NCBI GenBank assembly: GCA_019694835.1
Contig: JAIBBE010000016.1
Coordinates: 1-64,000 of the forward strand
Length of the DNA: 64,000 nucleotides
Reading direction: 5' to 3'
From: Fimbriimonadaceae bacterium
Lineage (GTDB): Bacteria; Armatimonadota; Fimbriimonadia; Fimbriimonadales; Fimbriimonadaceae
Shown: in pieces, positions 8,848-17,328 of the stretch
Numbering within the stretch: the stretch's first letter is position 1
Layout of the letters: each line of letters opens with the position of its first letter
Translations under genes and position numbers: made by a program
Notes under the pieces: model-generated
Told to the model about the DNA's origin: nothing
What the model saw: only the letters and a program-made list of their open reading frames with translations
The model's database searches: none

Positions 8848-9533
8848 ACTTGAGAATCGCCGAGATTTTCGCGAGCATTCAGGGCGAGGGCATGCTCGTT
8901 GGCGTTCCGTCCACGTTCGTCCGGATCTCGGGATGCAACCTGCGATGCACGTGGTGCGATACGCCCTACGCGAGTTGGAAGCCCGAAGGTCCCGTCCTGT
9001 CAATCGATGAGATTGTGGCCACGGTGAGGGAACTCGGGGTCCGACACGTCGTGGTCACGGGCGGCGAGCCCATGCTGTTCGAGCCGGTGGTGATTCTCAC
9101 CCGCGTCTTGGCCGAGTCTGGCCATGCCATCACGATCGAGACCGCTGGGACTGTCTATCGTGAGGTGAGCTGCGACCTGATGTCGATCAGTCCCAAGCTC
9201 AGCAACTCCACTCCAGACGATCCCGCTTGGCGGGAGCGCCACGAGGCGACTCGGTCCGACCTGACGCCGTTGCGCAAGCTGATTGCTGGCTATGAGTATC
9301 AACTGAAGTTCGTCGTGAATCCGGAGTCCGAATACGACGATCTTGGCGAGATCGATGCCTTGATCGCCGACTTGGGTGCCGATCGCGGGAGGGTGCTTCT
9401 CATGGCAGAAGGCACCGACACCGAGACCCTCCATCGCCGGCAGCGGCTGCTGGCCCCCATCTGCCTTCAGACCGGGTTTCGTCTCACGCCCCGCTTGCAC
9501 GTTGACCTGTTCGGCAACACCCGGGGAACCTGA
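8844..9533 (+). CDS. queE: 7-carboxy-7-deazaguanine synthase QueE
   Basis: Radical SAM enzyme that contracts the ring of 6-carboxytetrahydropterin to 7-carboxy-7-deazaguanine, the step before QueC. 229 aa. The [4Fe-4S] motif is Cys31-x3-Cys35-x2-Cys38 in [16 protein letters not shown], after [16 protein letters not shown], both diagnostic of QueE. VVTGGEP and SISPKLSNS are further family blocks. The ATG overlaps the queC stop by 4 bp, so translation is coupled. QueD and QueF are not in the window. The stop is followed 8 bp later by the 84-bp tandem repeat. Confidence 0.95.
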   Translation: MNLRIAEIFASIQGEGMLVGVPSTFVRISGCNLRCTWCDTPYASWKPEGPVLSIDEIVATVRELGVRHVVVTGGEPMLFEPVVILTRVLAESGHAITIETAGTVYREVSCDLMSISPKLSNSTPDDPAWRERHEATRSDLTPLRKLIAGYEYQLKFVVNPESEYDDLGEIDALIADLGADRGRVLLMAEGTDTETLHRRQRLLAPICLQTGFRLTPRLHVDLFGNTRGT

Positions 9534-9541
9534 GCCCCTTC

Positions 9542-9790
9542 CCGCGGGTGGCATGGGACGACAGCCTCGCACATTCTCCGATTTCCGAAATCCAGTCCCC
9601 TGCTTCCCAATAGCGCTGAGGCCTGCCGCGGGTGGCATGGGACGACAACCTCGCACATTCTCCGATTTCCGAAATCCAGTCCCGTGCTTCCCAATAGCGC
9701 TGAGGCCTGCCGCGGGTGGCATGGGACGACAACCTTGCACACTCTCCGATTTCCGAAACTACAGTCCCGTGCTTCCCCATAGCTCGAAGG
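9542..9790. repeat. Three tandem copies of an 84-bp repeat (family A)
   Basis: Units start at 9542, 9626 and 9710 (CCGCGGGTGGCATGGGACGA ...), exact period 84 bp, that is 28 codons; units 1 and 2 are nearly identical and unit 3 is diverged with one inserted base. All reading frames therefore repeat the same peptide; the reverse frame gives GCRPMPPAAGLSAIG, similar to the peptide inside QueC. Nothing else was recognised from 9791 to 9934 except the GGAGAAAG ribosome-binding site of the next gene at 9922. Confidence 0.95.
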
Positions 9791-9934
9791 GCTAGGCGGT
9801 TGGTGTGGACGGCGGTGTGGACGAACAAAAACCTCGTGGGACGTTTCGACGGTGAATCCGTCCACCGCCCCGTCCATCGCAGGGGTCGACAATGTTCTCA
9901 ACGCTGGGAAAAACCCCGGCCCGGAGAAAGAACA

Positions 9935-11515
9935 GTGCAGACACACAACTTGAAAATCAATCGCTTGGCTACCATGGCCCTCGCTCTCGTCATCGCTGGT
10001 GCGGCCAGCGCGGTCCAGTACCGGGTCACCAACCTCGGCACCCTGACTGGCGGAACCTTCACCCGAGCAACCGGTATCAACAACCTCGGCCACGTCGTCG
10101 GCAACGGCGATATCACGGGCGGCTGGACACGAGGCTTCTTCTGGAACAACGGCTCGTTCACGACCATCGTCCCAGACGGCAGCGGCGATGTCGGAGGATC
10201 GCAGGTTGCTCGCAACAGCTACTGCTTCGGCATCAACGACAGCGACCAGGTCGTCGGCTATCGCGACCACTACTACGCCAGCGGTGGATTCAGTGTTGAC
10301 CGAGCCTTCCGCTGGACCGTCGGGCAGACGCCGAATAACATTCCTAACTTCTCGTCTTCCTATCCGTTCGAGAACCGCGCTTACGACATTAACAACTTCG
10401 GCACCGTTGTTGGCTATTCGACGGGCCAGGGTGGAGCGACGACGTGGCAGCCGTTCCGCTACACGACCAACAGCGGCACCGTTTGGATGGGGTCGCTCAC
10501 GAACAACACCGCGACCAACTGCTATGCCTTCGGCATCAACGAGTCGGCCAACATCGTGGGGTACGGCCAAACGAATCCCAGCCTCGAGAACCGGGCCTTT
10601 CGAAGCAACGGCGCTAGCCTCATCAACACGGGCGGATTCCCCAATCCGCTGATCTTCGAGCCGCCGCTCGAGACGTTTGGAATGGACATCAACGATTCCA
10701 ACGCCACCGTTGGCTACTACAAGCTGGATTCGAATACCTTCCGAGGCTATTACAAATCAGCAGCGGGTGCCTATGTAGACCTTGGCCTCCTTCCTGGCTC
10801 GAACACCGGCGATGACTCCGCCATGCCAGCGGCAATGAACAACTCCGGCGACATCGTCGGCGACGTCGAGGTGGGCAACGCGGTTCACCGAGCGGCCATC
10901 TATGAGTTTGGTCGAGGTGCTGGACAGTGGGTCGACCTCAACACGCGCATCGCCCCCAATTCGGGCTGGGTGCTCGAGTTCGCAACCGACATCAACGATC
11001 AGGGCCAGATCGTCGGCTACGGCAAGTACAACGGCCTGAACCGAGCCTTCGTCCTGACTGAACAGGCCACGATCAGCGGAACGTTGAATCTCCAAGACTT
11101 CGTGGGCAGCGCCGTTGGCCTCAACGCCCAGTTCTGGGTCCACGACTCGACCAACGGTCAAGTGCTTGACACGCAGTTCGCTCTCCTCGGTGCAGGCCAC
11201 ACCTACAGCTTCACCACGACGGCGGTCGGTCCGAACCGATACGTCACAGCAAAGTTCTGGCACTGGCTGAGCAAGTCGTCGACCACGGTCACTCTCGGCG
11301 ACAACGTCAACCTCAACCTGTCGCTCAAGAACGGCGACATTGATACCGACAACGAAGTCGCGATCGGTGACTATGCGATCCTGTCCGCCAAGTACGGCCT
11401 GAACCTCGGCGACCCTGGATTCAACACAGCGGCCGACTTGAACGGCGACTTCGCCATCGACATCGCCGACTACGCGATTCTCAGCGCGAACTACGGCCTG
11501 ATCGGCGAAGACTAG
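9935..11515 (+). CDS. Secreted HAF-repeat protein with C-terminal dockerin-like module
   Basis: 526 aa. GTG at 9935 is chosen because GGAGAAAG lies 5 nt upstream; it gives the signal peptide LATMALALVIAGAASAVQ. The body has at least seven copies of the HAF-type extracellular repeat, each centred on INxxGxVVGY (NNLGHVVGNG, NDSDQVVGYR, NNFGTVVGYS, NESANIVGYG, NDSNATVGYY, NNSGDIVGDV, NDQGQIVGYG). Residues about 378-450 form a beta-sandwich-like segment ending in KFWHWLSKSS. The last 60 residues hold two EF-hand-like loops (DIDTDNEVAIGDYAILS and DLNGDFAIDIADYAILS). This C-terminal module also ends the proteins at 27856, 33764 and 54463, and a variant occurs at 14769. A surface or secretion role is likely; no enzyme domain is seen. 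Confidence 0.85.
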   Translation: MQTHNLKINRLATMALALVIAGAASAVQYRVTNLGTLTGGTFTRATGINNLGHVVGNGDITGGWTRGFFWNNGSFTTIVPDGSGDVGGSQVARNSYCFGINDSDQVVGYRDHYYASGGFSVDRAFRWTVGQTPNNIPNFSSSYPFENRAYDINNFGTVVGYSTGQGGATTWQPFRYTTNSGTVWMGSLTNNTATNCYAFGINESANIVGYGQTNPSLENRAFRSNGASLINTGGFPNPLIFEPPLETFGMDINDSNATVGYYKLDSNTFRGYYKSAAGAYVDLGLLPGSNTGDDSAMPAAMNNSGDIVGDVEVGNAVHRAAIYEFGRGAGQWVDLNTRIAPNSGWVLEFATDINDQGQIVGYGKYNGLNRAFVLTEQATISGTLNLQDFVGSAVGLNAQFWVHDSTNGQVLDTQFALLGAGHTYSFTTTAVGPNRYVTAKFWHWLSKSSTTVTLGDNVNLNLSLKNGDIDTDNEVAIGDYAILSAKYGLNLGDPGFNTAADLNGDFAIDIADYAILSANYGLIGED

Positions 11516-11538
11516 TCTTCAGACTGGAGAGAGGAGAC

Positions 11539-11571
11539 GGAGCGGCCACTTGCGGGTGGTCGCTTCCGTTT
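11539..11571 (+). terminator. Probable hairpin terminator after the HAF-repeat gene
   Basis: GGAGCGGCCAC, loop TTGCGG, GTGGTCGCTTCC, then CGTTTG. The stem includes a G-T pair and the T-run is short, so this is a weak call. Confidence 0.45.
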
Positions 11572-11599
11572 GTCCGGGTCACTCCTGCCACAATGGGCC

Positions 11600-12706
11600 A
11601 TGAGCCCGGACGACCCGATCAAACCGCCACCCATCCTCCAGCCGCCACCCGTCCTCAAACCTCCGCCAGCCCGAAACTTCCTCGACCAGGTTGGCGACGC
11701 CCTGGGGAGTTTGGCGCAGTCAGTCACTTTGCCCGGAGCGAATTATGAGTTGCTCCTCCAGGTTCGCGAGGCCATGCACACGCCAGGCGATCCCACGGTT
11801 CAGTATCTCAAGCGTACGCGATGCTACGCCTGCGGTGCATCGAAGACCCTTGCCCCAAAATCGGCTTATGTCTACTGTGACTTCTGCGGCACGCTATGCG
11901 ATTACGATTTCCAGATGGCATGCCTTTTCCCGAACTCGGCCATGCCCGGCCCTGCCTATGAATCGCTGCTGCAGTCCATGCATGCAGAGCTGTCGGCGAC
12001 GAAAGCCAATCAAGATGTTGCTCGCTATCGCGAGATACAAATAAAGCTCTTTACGCGCTGGGTAGAGTTGTGCCCAATGGCCGTTTCGCCGCGTGCGAAA
12101 GATCCAGAATATCGGCAACGATTGGTCGCATACATGGCGGAGGTCGCTGTCACCAACGATTTCGATCCAACCTACGCCCAATATGCAGCTCAAGTCGGCG
12201 TGCTTACTGCACAGATGCGCTGGATTCCCAATCATCCTCGACCGCTTGCCGACTCCGACACGTTTTGGCCCTTATACCAGACCGTGAAAGAGCAAGTCGA
12301 TTACTCCTACGGGCTTCTCGAACTTCGGAGCGTGACAACTATGCACCCCGACGATGCACCCGCAAGTCTTCAGAGCCGTATGACATGGTCGATGTTTGCC
12401 CAAGGGTGGCTACCGTATCTTACGCCCTATGACAGCGAAAAGCTGCTCCTCGAAACAGGTCTCTATGGCGAGTACTCGCGTTTGGAACCAACTGAGACGA
12501 GCCTTAAACACTGTGGTCGATGTGGGGGCGACTTGCGCGTCGTTCCCGGCGCACGTGCCGTGGTCTGCGAGTCGTGCGGAGTTCGGGTAGATGTCGAAGC
12601 CGACGAATCCTCGTGTGCCAACTGTGCCGGCAAACTCAGCTTCCCCGTCGGCGTCTCGCGCGCCACTTGCCCGTACTGCCGCGCTGAGGCCATCCGAATG
12701 GCGTAG
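11600..12706 (+). CDS. Multi-zinc-ribbon protein of unknown function
   Basis: 368 aa from the ATG at 11600. The N-terminus is proline-rich (PPPILQPPPVLKPPP). Three CxxC-type zinc-ribbon clusters are visible: CYACG...CDFCG near residues 75-100, CGRCG...CESCG near 305-327, and CANCA...CPYC near 336-361. The middle 200 residues are predicted helical, rich in Tyr, Trp and Met, with no family I recognise. No signal peptide, so cytoplasmic. It is followed 7 bp later by a radical SAM gene and then an overlapping membrane-protein gene, so the three probably form one operon. A nucleic-acid or protein-binding role is possible from the ribbons, but no function can be assigned. Confidence 0.7.
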   Translation: MSPDDPIKPPPILQPPPVLKPPPARNFLDQVGDALGSLAQSVTLPGANYELLLQVREAMHTPGDPTVQYLKRTRCYACGASKTLAPKSAYVYCDFCGTLCDYDFQMACLFPNSAMPGPAYESLLQSMHAELSATKANQDVARYREIQIKLFTRWVELCPMAVSPRAKDPEYRQRLVAYMAEVAVTNDFDPTYAQYAAQVGVLTAQMRWIPNHPRPLADSDTFWPLYQTVKEQVDYSYGLLELRSVTTMHPDDAPASLQSRMTWSMFAQGWLPYLTPYDSEKLLLETGLYGEYSRLEPTETSLKHCGRCGGDLRVVPGARAVVCESCGVRVDVEADESSCANCAGKLSFPVGVSRATCPYCRAEAIRMA

Positions 12707-12713
12707 GACCACC

Positions 12714-14069
12714 ATGCCCCACCTCTTGTTGGTTGCGATGAGTGGAGTTCGGATCGTCAATCCGGACCTTGCCGCGCTTGGGCTCACGCTTCCGGGTTTC
12801 ATTGAAAGGGGCAAAGTCATCGCATCTCTGCCCAGCCTCGGTCTTCTGTCGATCGCTGGGGCGACTCCCGACCACTGGCATATCACCTATCGGGCAGTCG
12901 ATGCGATGAGCGAGGATGTTCTCAGTTCCTTATCAGACCTCGATCCCGACCTGGTTGCGGTAAGCGCTTTATCCGCGAGAGTAGACGATGCCTATTTCCT
13001 GCTTGACTTCTTTCGAGCGCGAGGCGTAAAGACTGTTCTTGGCGGCCTTCATGCCAGCATACTGCCCGACGAAGCGGCGGTCCACGCGGACTGTGTTGTC
13101 CGTGGCCAAGGCGAATGGCTTTGGCCCACTCTACTTACCGACTTTGAATCGGGCAATCTTCAGAAACTCTATGATGGAATGTACACAAGCCAGCCTCTAG
13201 ACTCAGCGCAGCTTCCAAGATATGATCTCCTCAATCCTGACTCATACAACCGTCTCCCCTTGCAAACCACGCGCGGATGTCCCCTCGACTGTTCTTTTTG
13301 TGCGGCGAGCAGACTGATCAGTCCTTACAAGCGGAAGTCGATAGCACGGATTCGTGAAGAGATCGACGCGATTTGCCGCATCTGGCCAGAGCCGTTTATC
13401 GAGTTAGCCGATGACAATACATTTGTCAACAAGCAATGGGGTCGTGAGCTTGCCGAGTGTTTGGCCGACTATCCGGACATTAAGTGGTTTACCGAGTCAG
13501 ACATATCGCTTGCTGATGACGATCGTCTTCTCGATGCACTCGCCCGATCGGGATGTGCCCAAGTACTTATCGGGCTCGAGTCTCCCACTCAGGACTCGCT
13601 GAGCGAGACGGACACAGGGGGCTGGAAACGACGGCAGGGAAGGGACTACATGGCGAAGATACGTCGGATACAAGATGCGGGGATTTCGGTCAACGGCTGC
13701 TTTGTCTTCGGCTTTGATCACGACACGAGCGATACCTTCAGCCGAACTTGGGAATTCATTCAAGAGTCTGAGCTTTCTGAAGTTCAAATTACACTGATGA
13801 CTCCATTCCCGGGCACCGCACTTGCGGCCAGGCTTCGACAAGAAGGGCGGCTTCTTCGTGATCGCTACTGGAACCAATGTACGCTCTTCGATCTGACCTA
13901 TCAGCCTGCGCATTTCTCGGTAGAGGAACTAGAAAACCGGTTCGCCGAGATGGTCTCTACCGTATACTCACCAGAGGCATCAGCGTGGAGAGCGTCAAAG
14001 CGCCGATCAATCTACCGCGCGAGGACAAGACATGAACTACCGCAAGAACATCATCGAGCCTCTTCGTGA
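12714..14069 (+). CDS. B12-binding-type radical SAM protein
   Basis: 451 aa. The N-terminal 150 residues look like a cobalamin-binding Rossmann domain (LGLLSIAGATP, DLVAVSALSARVDDAY, GVKTVLGGLHASILP, VVRGQGEWLWP). The radical SAM core has the [4Fe-4S] motif as RGCPLDCSFCAAS, with ELADDNTFV, and ends in the TPFPGTALAARL-EGRLL...W-QCTLFDLTYQP block shared with BchE-like and DUF4070-type methyltransferases/cyclases. The substrate is unknown. ATG at 12714 is preferred over upstream starts because it begins just before MPHLLLVAMSG and 7 bp after the previous stop. Its 3' end overlaps the membrane-protein gene by 38 bp in another frame. Confidence 0.85.
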   Translation: MPHLLLVAMSGVRIVNPDLAALGLTLPGFIERGKVIASLPSLGLLSIAGATPDHWHITYRAVDAMSEDVLSSLSDLDPDLVAVSALSARVDDAYFLLDFFRARGVKTVLGGLHASILPDEAAVHADCVVRGQGEWLWPTLLTDFESGNLQKLYDGMYTSQPLDSAQLPRYDLLNPDSYNRLPLQTTRGCPLDCSFCAASRLISPYKRKSIARIREEIDAICRIWPEPFIELADDNTFVNKQWGRELAECLADYPDIKWFTESDISLADDDRLLDALARSGCAQVLIGLESPTQDSLSETDTGGWKRRQGRDYMAKIRRIQDAGISVNGCFVFGFDHDTSDTFSRTWEFIQESELSEVQITLMTPFPGTALAARLRQEGRLLRDRYWNQCTLFDLTYQPAHFSVEELENRFAEMVSTVYSPEASAWRASKRRSIYRARTRHELPQEHHRASS

Positions 14070-14730
14070 TCTCGGCAGATTCCTTACTTTTCGAGCCACT
14101 GTCGAGGACTTTGATCGCTATGGCGTACCGCATTTCGTCCTCGGCCTGACGATTACATGGCTGGTCGGCATCGCGCGCAACTGGGATCTTGTCACCGCGC
14201 CACTCTTTGCGAGATTGGGTCTAGCGTCGGTGGCGTACATCTTCTTTATGGCATTCTTGATCTTCGCCTTCGCGTGGATGCCTTCGAACATACAGCGGTC
14301 TTATGGAAAGGTTCTCACCGTCGTCGCCATGACGGCCGCACCGGGACTCATCTACGGAATACCCGTTGAGATGTTCTTATCGGTTGATGATGCACAAGCT
14401 GTAAACCTCGCCTTTCTAGCCGTGGTCGCTCTATGGAGGGTCGCCCTTGCGATTCAATTCTGCGGCAAGGGATGCGGTAATACCGTTGGAGTAGGAGCGG
14501 CGATCATTTTCGTGCCCATCCAGATTCTCATCTTTGTCTTAGTGGGCACCGGCCGCGCAGGCTATATCATGGACATCATGGGAGGCCTGCGTGGCGGTGA
14601 GTTTCGGGACGCGAACTACACGGTAAACCTCGTGATTGCCAACCTGTGGTGTTTGGCATGGCCCGGCATCGTTCTCGCCTTATTCGTTTACGGCGCAGCG
14701 ACTTGGAATGCCCGGTCGCGTCCCGACTGA
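14032..14730 (+). CDS. Multipass membrane protein, Yip1-like
   Basis: 232 aa with about five hydrophobic spans: VPHFVLGLTITWLVGIA, ASVAYIFFMAFLIFAFAW, KVLTVVAMTAAPGLIYG, NLAFLAVVALWRVALAI, GVGAAIIFVPIQILIFVLVG and NLWCLAWPGIVLALFVYG. Arrangement and the AAPGLIYGIP segment resemble YIP1-family membrane proteins, but the match is by eye only. It overlaps the radical SAM gene by 38 bp, so co-expression is likely; the membrane protein may anchor or export the product of the radical SAM enzyme, which is inference. A hairpin follows the stop. Confidence 0.7.
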   Translation: MNYRKNIIEPLRDLGRFLTFRATVEDFDRYGVPHFVLGLTITWLVGIARNWDLVTAPLFARLGLASVAYIFFMAFLIFAFAWMPSNIQRSYGKVLTVVAMTAAPGLIYGIPVEMFLSVDDAQAVNLAFLAVVALWRVALAIQFCGKGCGNTVGVGAAIIFVPIQILIFVLVGTGRAGYIMDIMGGLRGGEFRDANYTVNLVIANLWCLAWPGIVLALFVYGAATWNARSRPD

Positions 14731-14737
14731 AGTGTGA

Positions 14738-14759
14738 GGCACCCGCAAGAGCGGGTGCC
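14738..14759 (+). terminator. Hairpin between convergent genes
   Basis: Perfect 9-bp stem GGCACCCGC/GCGGGTGCC with loop AAGA, 8 bp after the stop of the membrane-protein gene and 9 bp before the end of the convergent gene. No T-run on either strand, so factor-independent termination is uncertain. Confidence 0.5.
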
Positions 14760-14768
14760 ACTCGTGTC

Positions 14769-15494
14769 CTACCAGACTGGATAGACCGAGCCCCAAGCCT
14801 GAGAGAGAATCGCATAGTCGGCAATGTCGATCCAGCCATCGTGGTTCAGGTCGGCGGACGCATCGAAGTTCTCATCCTTAAAGGACGCACCGTACGACTT
14901 CTCAAGAACCTTGAAATCGGCCATCCCCACAAGGCCATCGCCATTAATATCTCCCGGATAGGGATACGGAACAAACGCTGCGGGAATCGTACCCCGCATT
15001 CCGTAGTTAGAAGACATAATCGCGTAATCGGCAATGTCGATTTCGCCGTCGCCATTGAAGTCTGCGGCTTCCAGATAATTGTCGTCCTTAAGGGAGCTTC
15101 CGTAGGACATAAGGAACAGCTTGAAGTCGGCAAATCCCACGAAGTTGTCACCATCGATATCACCTGCCATCAGTCGCATACGGCACACGTCAGTATCCTT
15201 GGTTGCAAGGAGCGCCTCCGAGGTGAAACCAGGAACCTTGATGCAGTAGGCAGCGCCGGGCTCCATGTCCATTTCAAATCGAATAACGCCGTCTTGGTCG
15301 GGCTTTACGTGAACGATTCCGAGGGGGCCGCCTTGGCCTCGAACGAGAATCGGAAGAGCGTCCGCTTGAGAGGCGACTCCTTCCAATTCGATTTCGACTT
15401 GAGAAGACGCTGAGGCCTGGGAAGACATAGCGAAAAGGGTAGCGAAAGCGGCGAGGATAGCGGTGTTGTTGATGTTCTTCATAGTTTTCTTCAT
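14769..15494 (-). CDS. Secreted protein with two dockerin-like pairs
   Basis: 241 aa from the ATG at 15494 (MKKTMKNINNTAILAAFATLFAMSSQASA is a signal peptide). After a short beta-rich segment come four EF-hand-like loops in two pairs: GDIDGDNFVGFADFKLFLMSYG with DFNGDGEIDIADYAIMSSNYG, and GDINGDGLVGMADFKVLEKSYG with DLNHDGWIDIADYAILSQAWG. Asp/Asn at loop positions 1, 3, 5 and 12 fit calcium binding. Unlike the other four dockerin-like proteins of the window, it has no SHWLxK segment and the module is doubled. No cohesin was seen, so the partner is unknown. AGGAGG lies about 20 nt upstream of the ATG, further than usual, so the start could be one of the nearby codons. Confidence 0.8.
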   Translation of the reverse strand: MKKTMKNINNTAILAAFATLFAMSSQASASSQVEIELEGVASQADALPILVRGQGGPLGIVHVKPDQDGVIRFEMDMEPGAAYCIKVPGFTSEALLATKDTDVCRMRLMAGDIDGDNFVGFADFKLFLMSYGSSLKDDNYLEAADFNGDGEIDIADYAIMSSNYGMRGTIPAAFVPYPYPGDINGDGLVGMADFKVLEKSYGASFKDENFDASADLNHDGWIDIADYAILSQAWGSVYPVW

Positions 15495-15753
15495 TTTGGA
15501 GTTTGGGAGTTGCCTCCTAGACTCTAAGGTAATGCAAGAACCAACGACCTCCCGTGATGACCAACCGCATTGCTCCGTGATCCTGGTCACGGGGTGAAGC
15601 TGCATTTCCCCGCGGCGCGAAGCACTGAGAATGGCCGCCCAACCGTATTCGTAGTCCGCGATCTCGCCGACCAGACTCCGCCCCTAGGCAGACATTTCTG
15701 GCCAAGGGTCCCGGCCAAGACAGGACCAAGCGGCGCTGCACCTCAAAGCAAGT

Positions 15754-16107
15754 ATGAAAAATCCTATTCTCTACCTTCTGGCCGTTCTTACCACCGGTGG
15801 GTGTGTCGGAGGAAGCTGCGTACAGTCCTTTGGGCGTTATCGGCTTCGGCCGATTCCCGATGCAAATCAGTCTTACTCCGCGACGATGACCCGTCTCGGC
15901 CACACACCTCAGGACTTAGGATGCGTCGCGAGCGGGGCACCACCTGTCTTTGCGACCACAGCGGGTGGGACCAGCGTGACGTTCCAGTTCAAGGTGTTTG
16001 ACAACCCTTCGTGTTCGGGTGAACCGTGCAGTACGGCTGAGGTCACGCGTATTGCGCAATCGGGCGAGACGATTGATGTCACGCCTCCGGGGTGTCTTGG
16101 CGAGTAG
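15754..16107 (+). CDS. Small secreted or lipoprotein, hypothetical
   Basis: 117 aa. The N-terminus MKNPILYLLAVLTTGGCVGGSC has a hydrophobic stretch followed by TGGC, which could be a lipobox, though the small residues before Cys are not ideal. Six cysteines in total; the C-terminal part is Ser/Thr/Gly-rich. I do not recognise a family. The 259-bp gap upstream (15495-15753) lies between divergent genes and shows no other feature. Confidence 0.5.
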   Translation: MKNPILYLLAVLTTGGCVGGSCVQSFGRYRLRPIPDANQSYSATMTRLGHTPQDLGCVASGAPPVFATTAGGTSVTFQFKVFDNPSCSGEPCSTAEVTRIAQSGETIDVTPPGCLGE

Positions 16108-16175
16108 TATCAGCTCCAGTCTCAGTTCATGCGAGCAAATCGAGCGGCATCGTAACCTGTGTCGAAGCGCGGCGA

Positions 16176-17237
16176 TCAGCGGGTACGACCCAGCGTCTCC
16201 TCGCTGCGCACAAGCAGTTCGCGTCTCTTTAGCGTCTCGTCGGGGTCTTCCCCGAACTCAGCTTCGTACGCTTTGCGCAAGCGCGCTCTTGACGAGAAGC
16301 CGCATTGGCGAGCAGCTTCGCCGAGTGGGTCGGCAAGAGTATTGAGAAGCAGAGCGCGAGCATGGTAGATCCGCCTTCGGGCCACGTAGGCGGCGGGGCT
16401 CGAGTTGGCTACGGCGTCGAAGGCACGATAAAGCTGGCGAACACTGCATGAGGCTGCCTTGGCCATTTCGTCTGCACCTAGCCGCCGACTAAGCCGTGAC
16501 GGGAACAGACTCTCGCACGCCAGGCAGATTCTCACCAACTCTTCATTGTAATCAAGCGCAGGTTCGATCGAGGCTCCCAACACCGTATCGACGCGTGCGC
16601 GGAGGGCCAGACCAATCGCCCGTGATTGTAGGCTTGGATCGCCGTTAGGGCGAAATGTGCGATCCGACTCTTCACAGAAGAAGACGAGCAGTCGCCGATA
16701 GTCCTCTGCATCGTCCGGACTGAGGAGTCGCCGTATCTTGAGTCGTCGCTGATAGGGCAGAGAGACAATCCGGAAGTGCACTTCCCTCGTTACGGGGATC
16801 CTGAGCGTAAAGAGATTGCTGTTTGACAAAAACTGAGCTGCCTCATCCCCCGGAAAACCAAGAACCGATTGCCAAGGCTGCAGTTCATAACGATCGCCAT
16901 TCAGGAACACCTTGGCTCGCCCGCTAACCAAAGTGCCGACTACCAAGTCGCTGCCCGTAGAGGACGCGAGATTGATGAGATGGCCCTTGAGTTCGGTGTA
17001 ATGAAGGTTGCCCGGGCCAATCGCGATCTGCGTCAGCCAAGCCGTCGCGGAACTCCGACCAGGTGCGCGCAGCATCCGCGGCTGAGTCGAATCCGCTTGG
17101 ATCGCGATTCCTTCTGGATCAATAACCACCTGCGTCGCAGGCACCTTCGAAAGGAACTCCAAAGAATCTGTATTCAGAACACCCCCCTCGGCCAAGTAGG
17201 TCACCCTCGCACGCCCGCGGCTTGCTGGACGGTGCAA
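16176..17237 (-). CDS. AraC-family transcriptional regulator
   Basis: 353 aa. The C-terminal 100 residues form the double helix-turn-helix of AraC/XylS proteins: ADEMAKAASCSVRQLYRAF, YVARRRIYHARALL and DPLGEAARQCGFSSRARLRKAYEAEFGEDP. The N-terminal part (GRAKVFLNGDRYELQPWQSVLGFPG) looks like a cupin-type AraC-binding-like sensor. The ligand is unknown. The start is uncertain: ATG at 17237 and GTG at 17204 are both possible. The gene is divergent from the PliG-like gene at 17329, so the 91-bp gap may be the shared control region. Confidence 0.85.
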   Translation of the reverse strand: MHRPASRGRARVTYLAEGGVLNTDSLEFLSKVPATQVVIDPEGIAIQADSTQPRMLRAPGRSSATAWLTQIAIGPGNLHYTELKGHLINLASSTGSDLVVGTLVSGRAKVFLNGDRYELQPWQSVLGFPGDEAAQFLSNSNLFTLRIPVTREVHFRIVSLPYQRRLKIRRLLSPDDAEDYRRLLVFFCEESDRTFRPNGDPSLQSRAIGLALRARVDTVLGASIEPALDYNEELVRICLACESLFPSRLSRRLGADEMAKAASCSVRQLYRAFDAVANSSPAAYVARRRIYHARALLLNTLADPLGEAARQCGFSSRARLRKAYEAEFGEDPDETLKRRELLVRSEETLGRTR

Positions 17238-17328
17238 CTTCAGCCAAATATTGGCACAAACAATCTACCGGGGTGCCGGTTGGGCTGACCCCAAGCAGGC
17301 TCCTTCCATACTCCATGGTTGAACAAAA

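Noticed and set aside
9542..9790. CRISPR array
   Set aside because: The units are 84 bp directly abutting, with no spacers and no cas genes.
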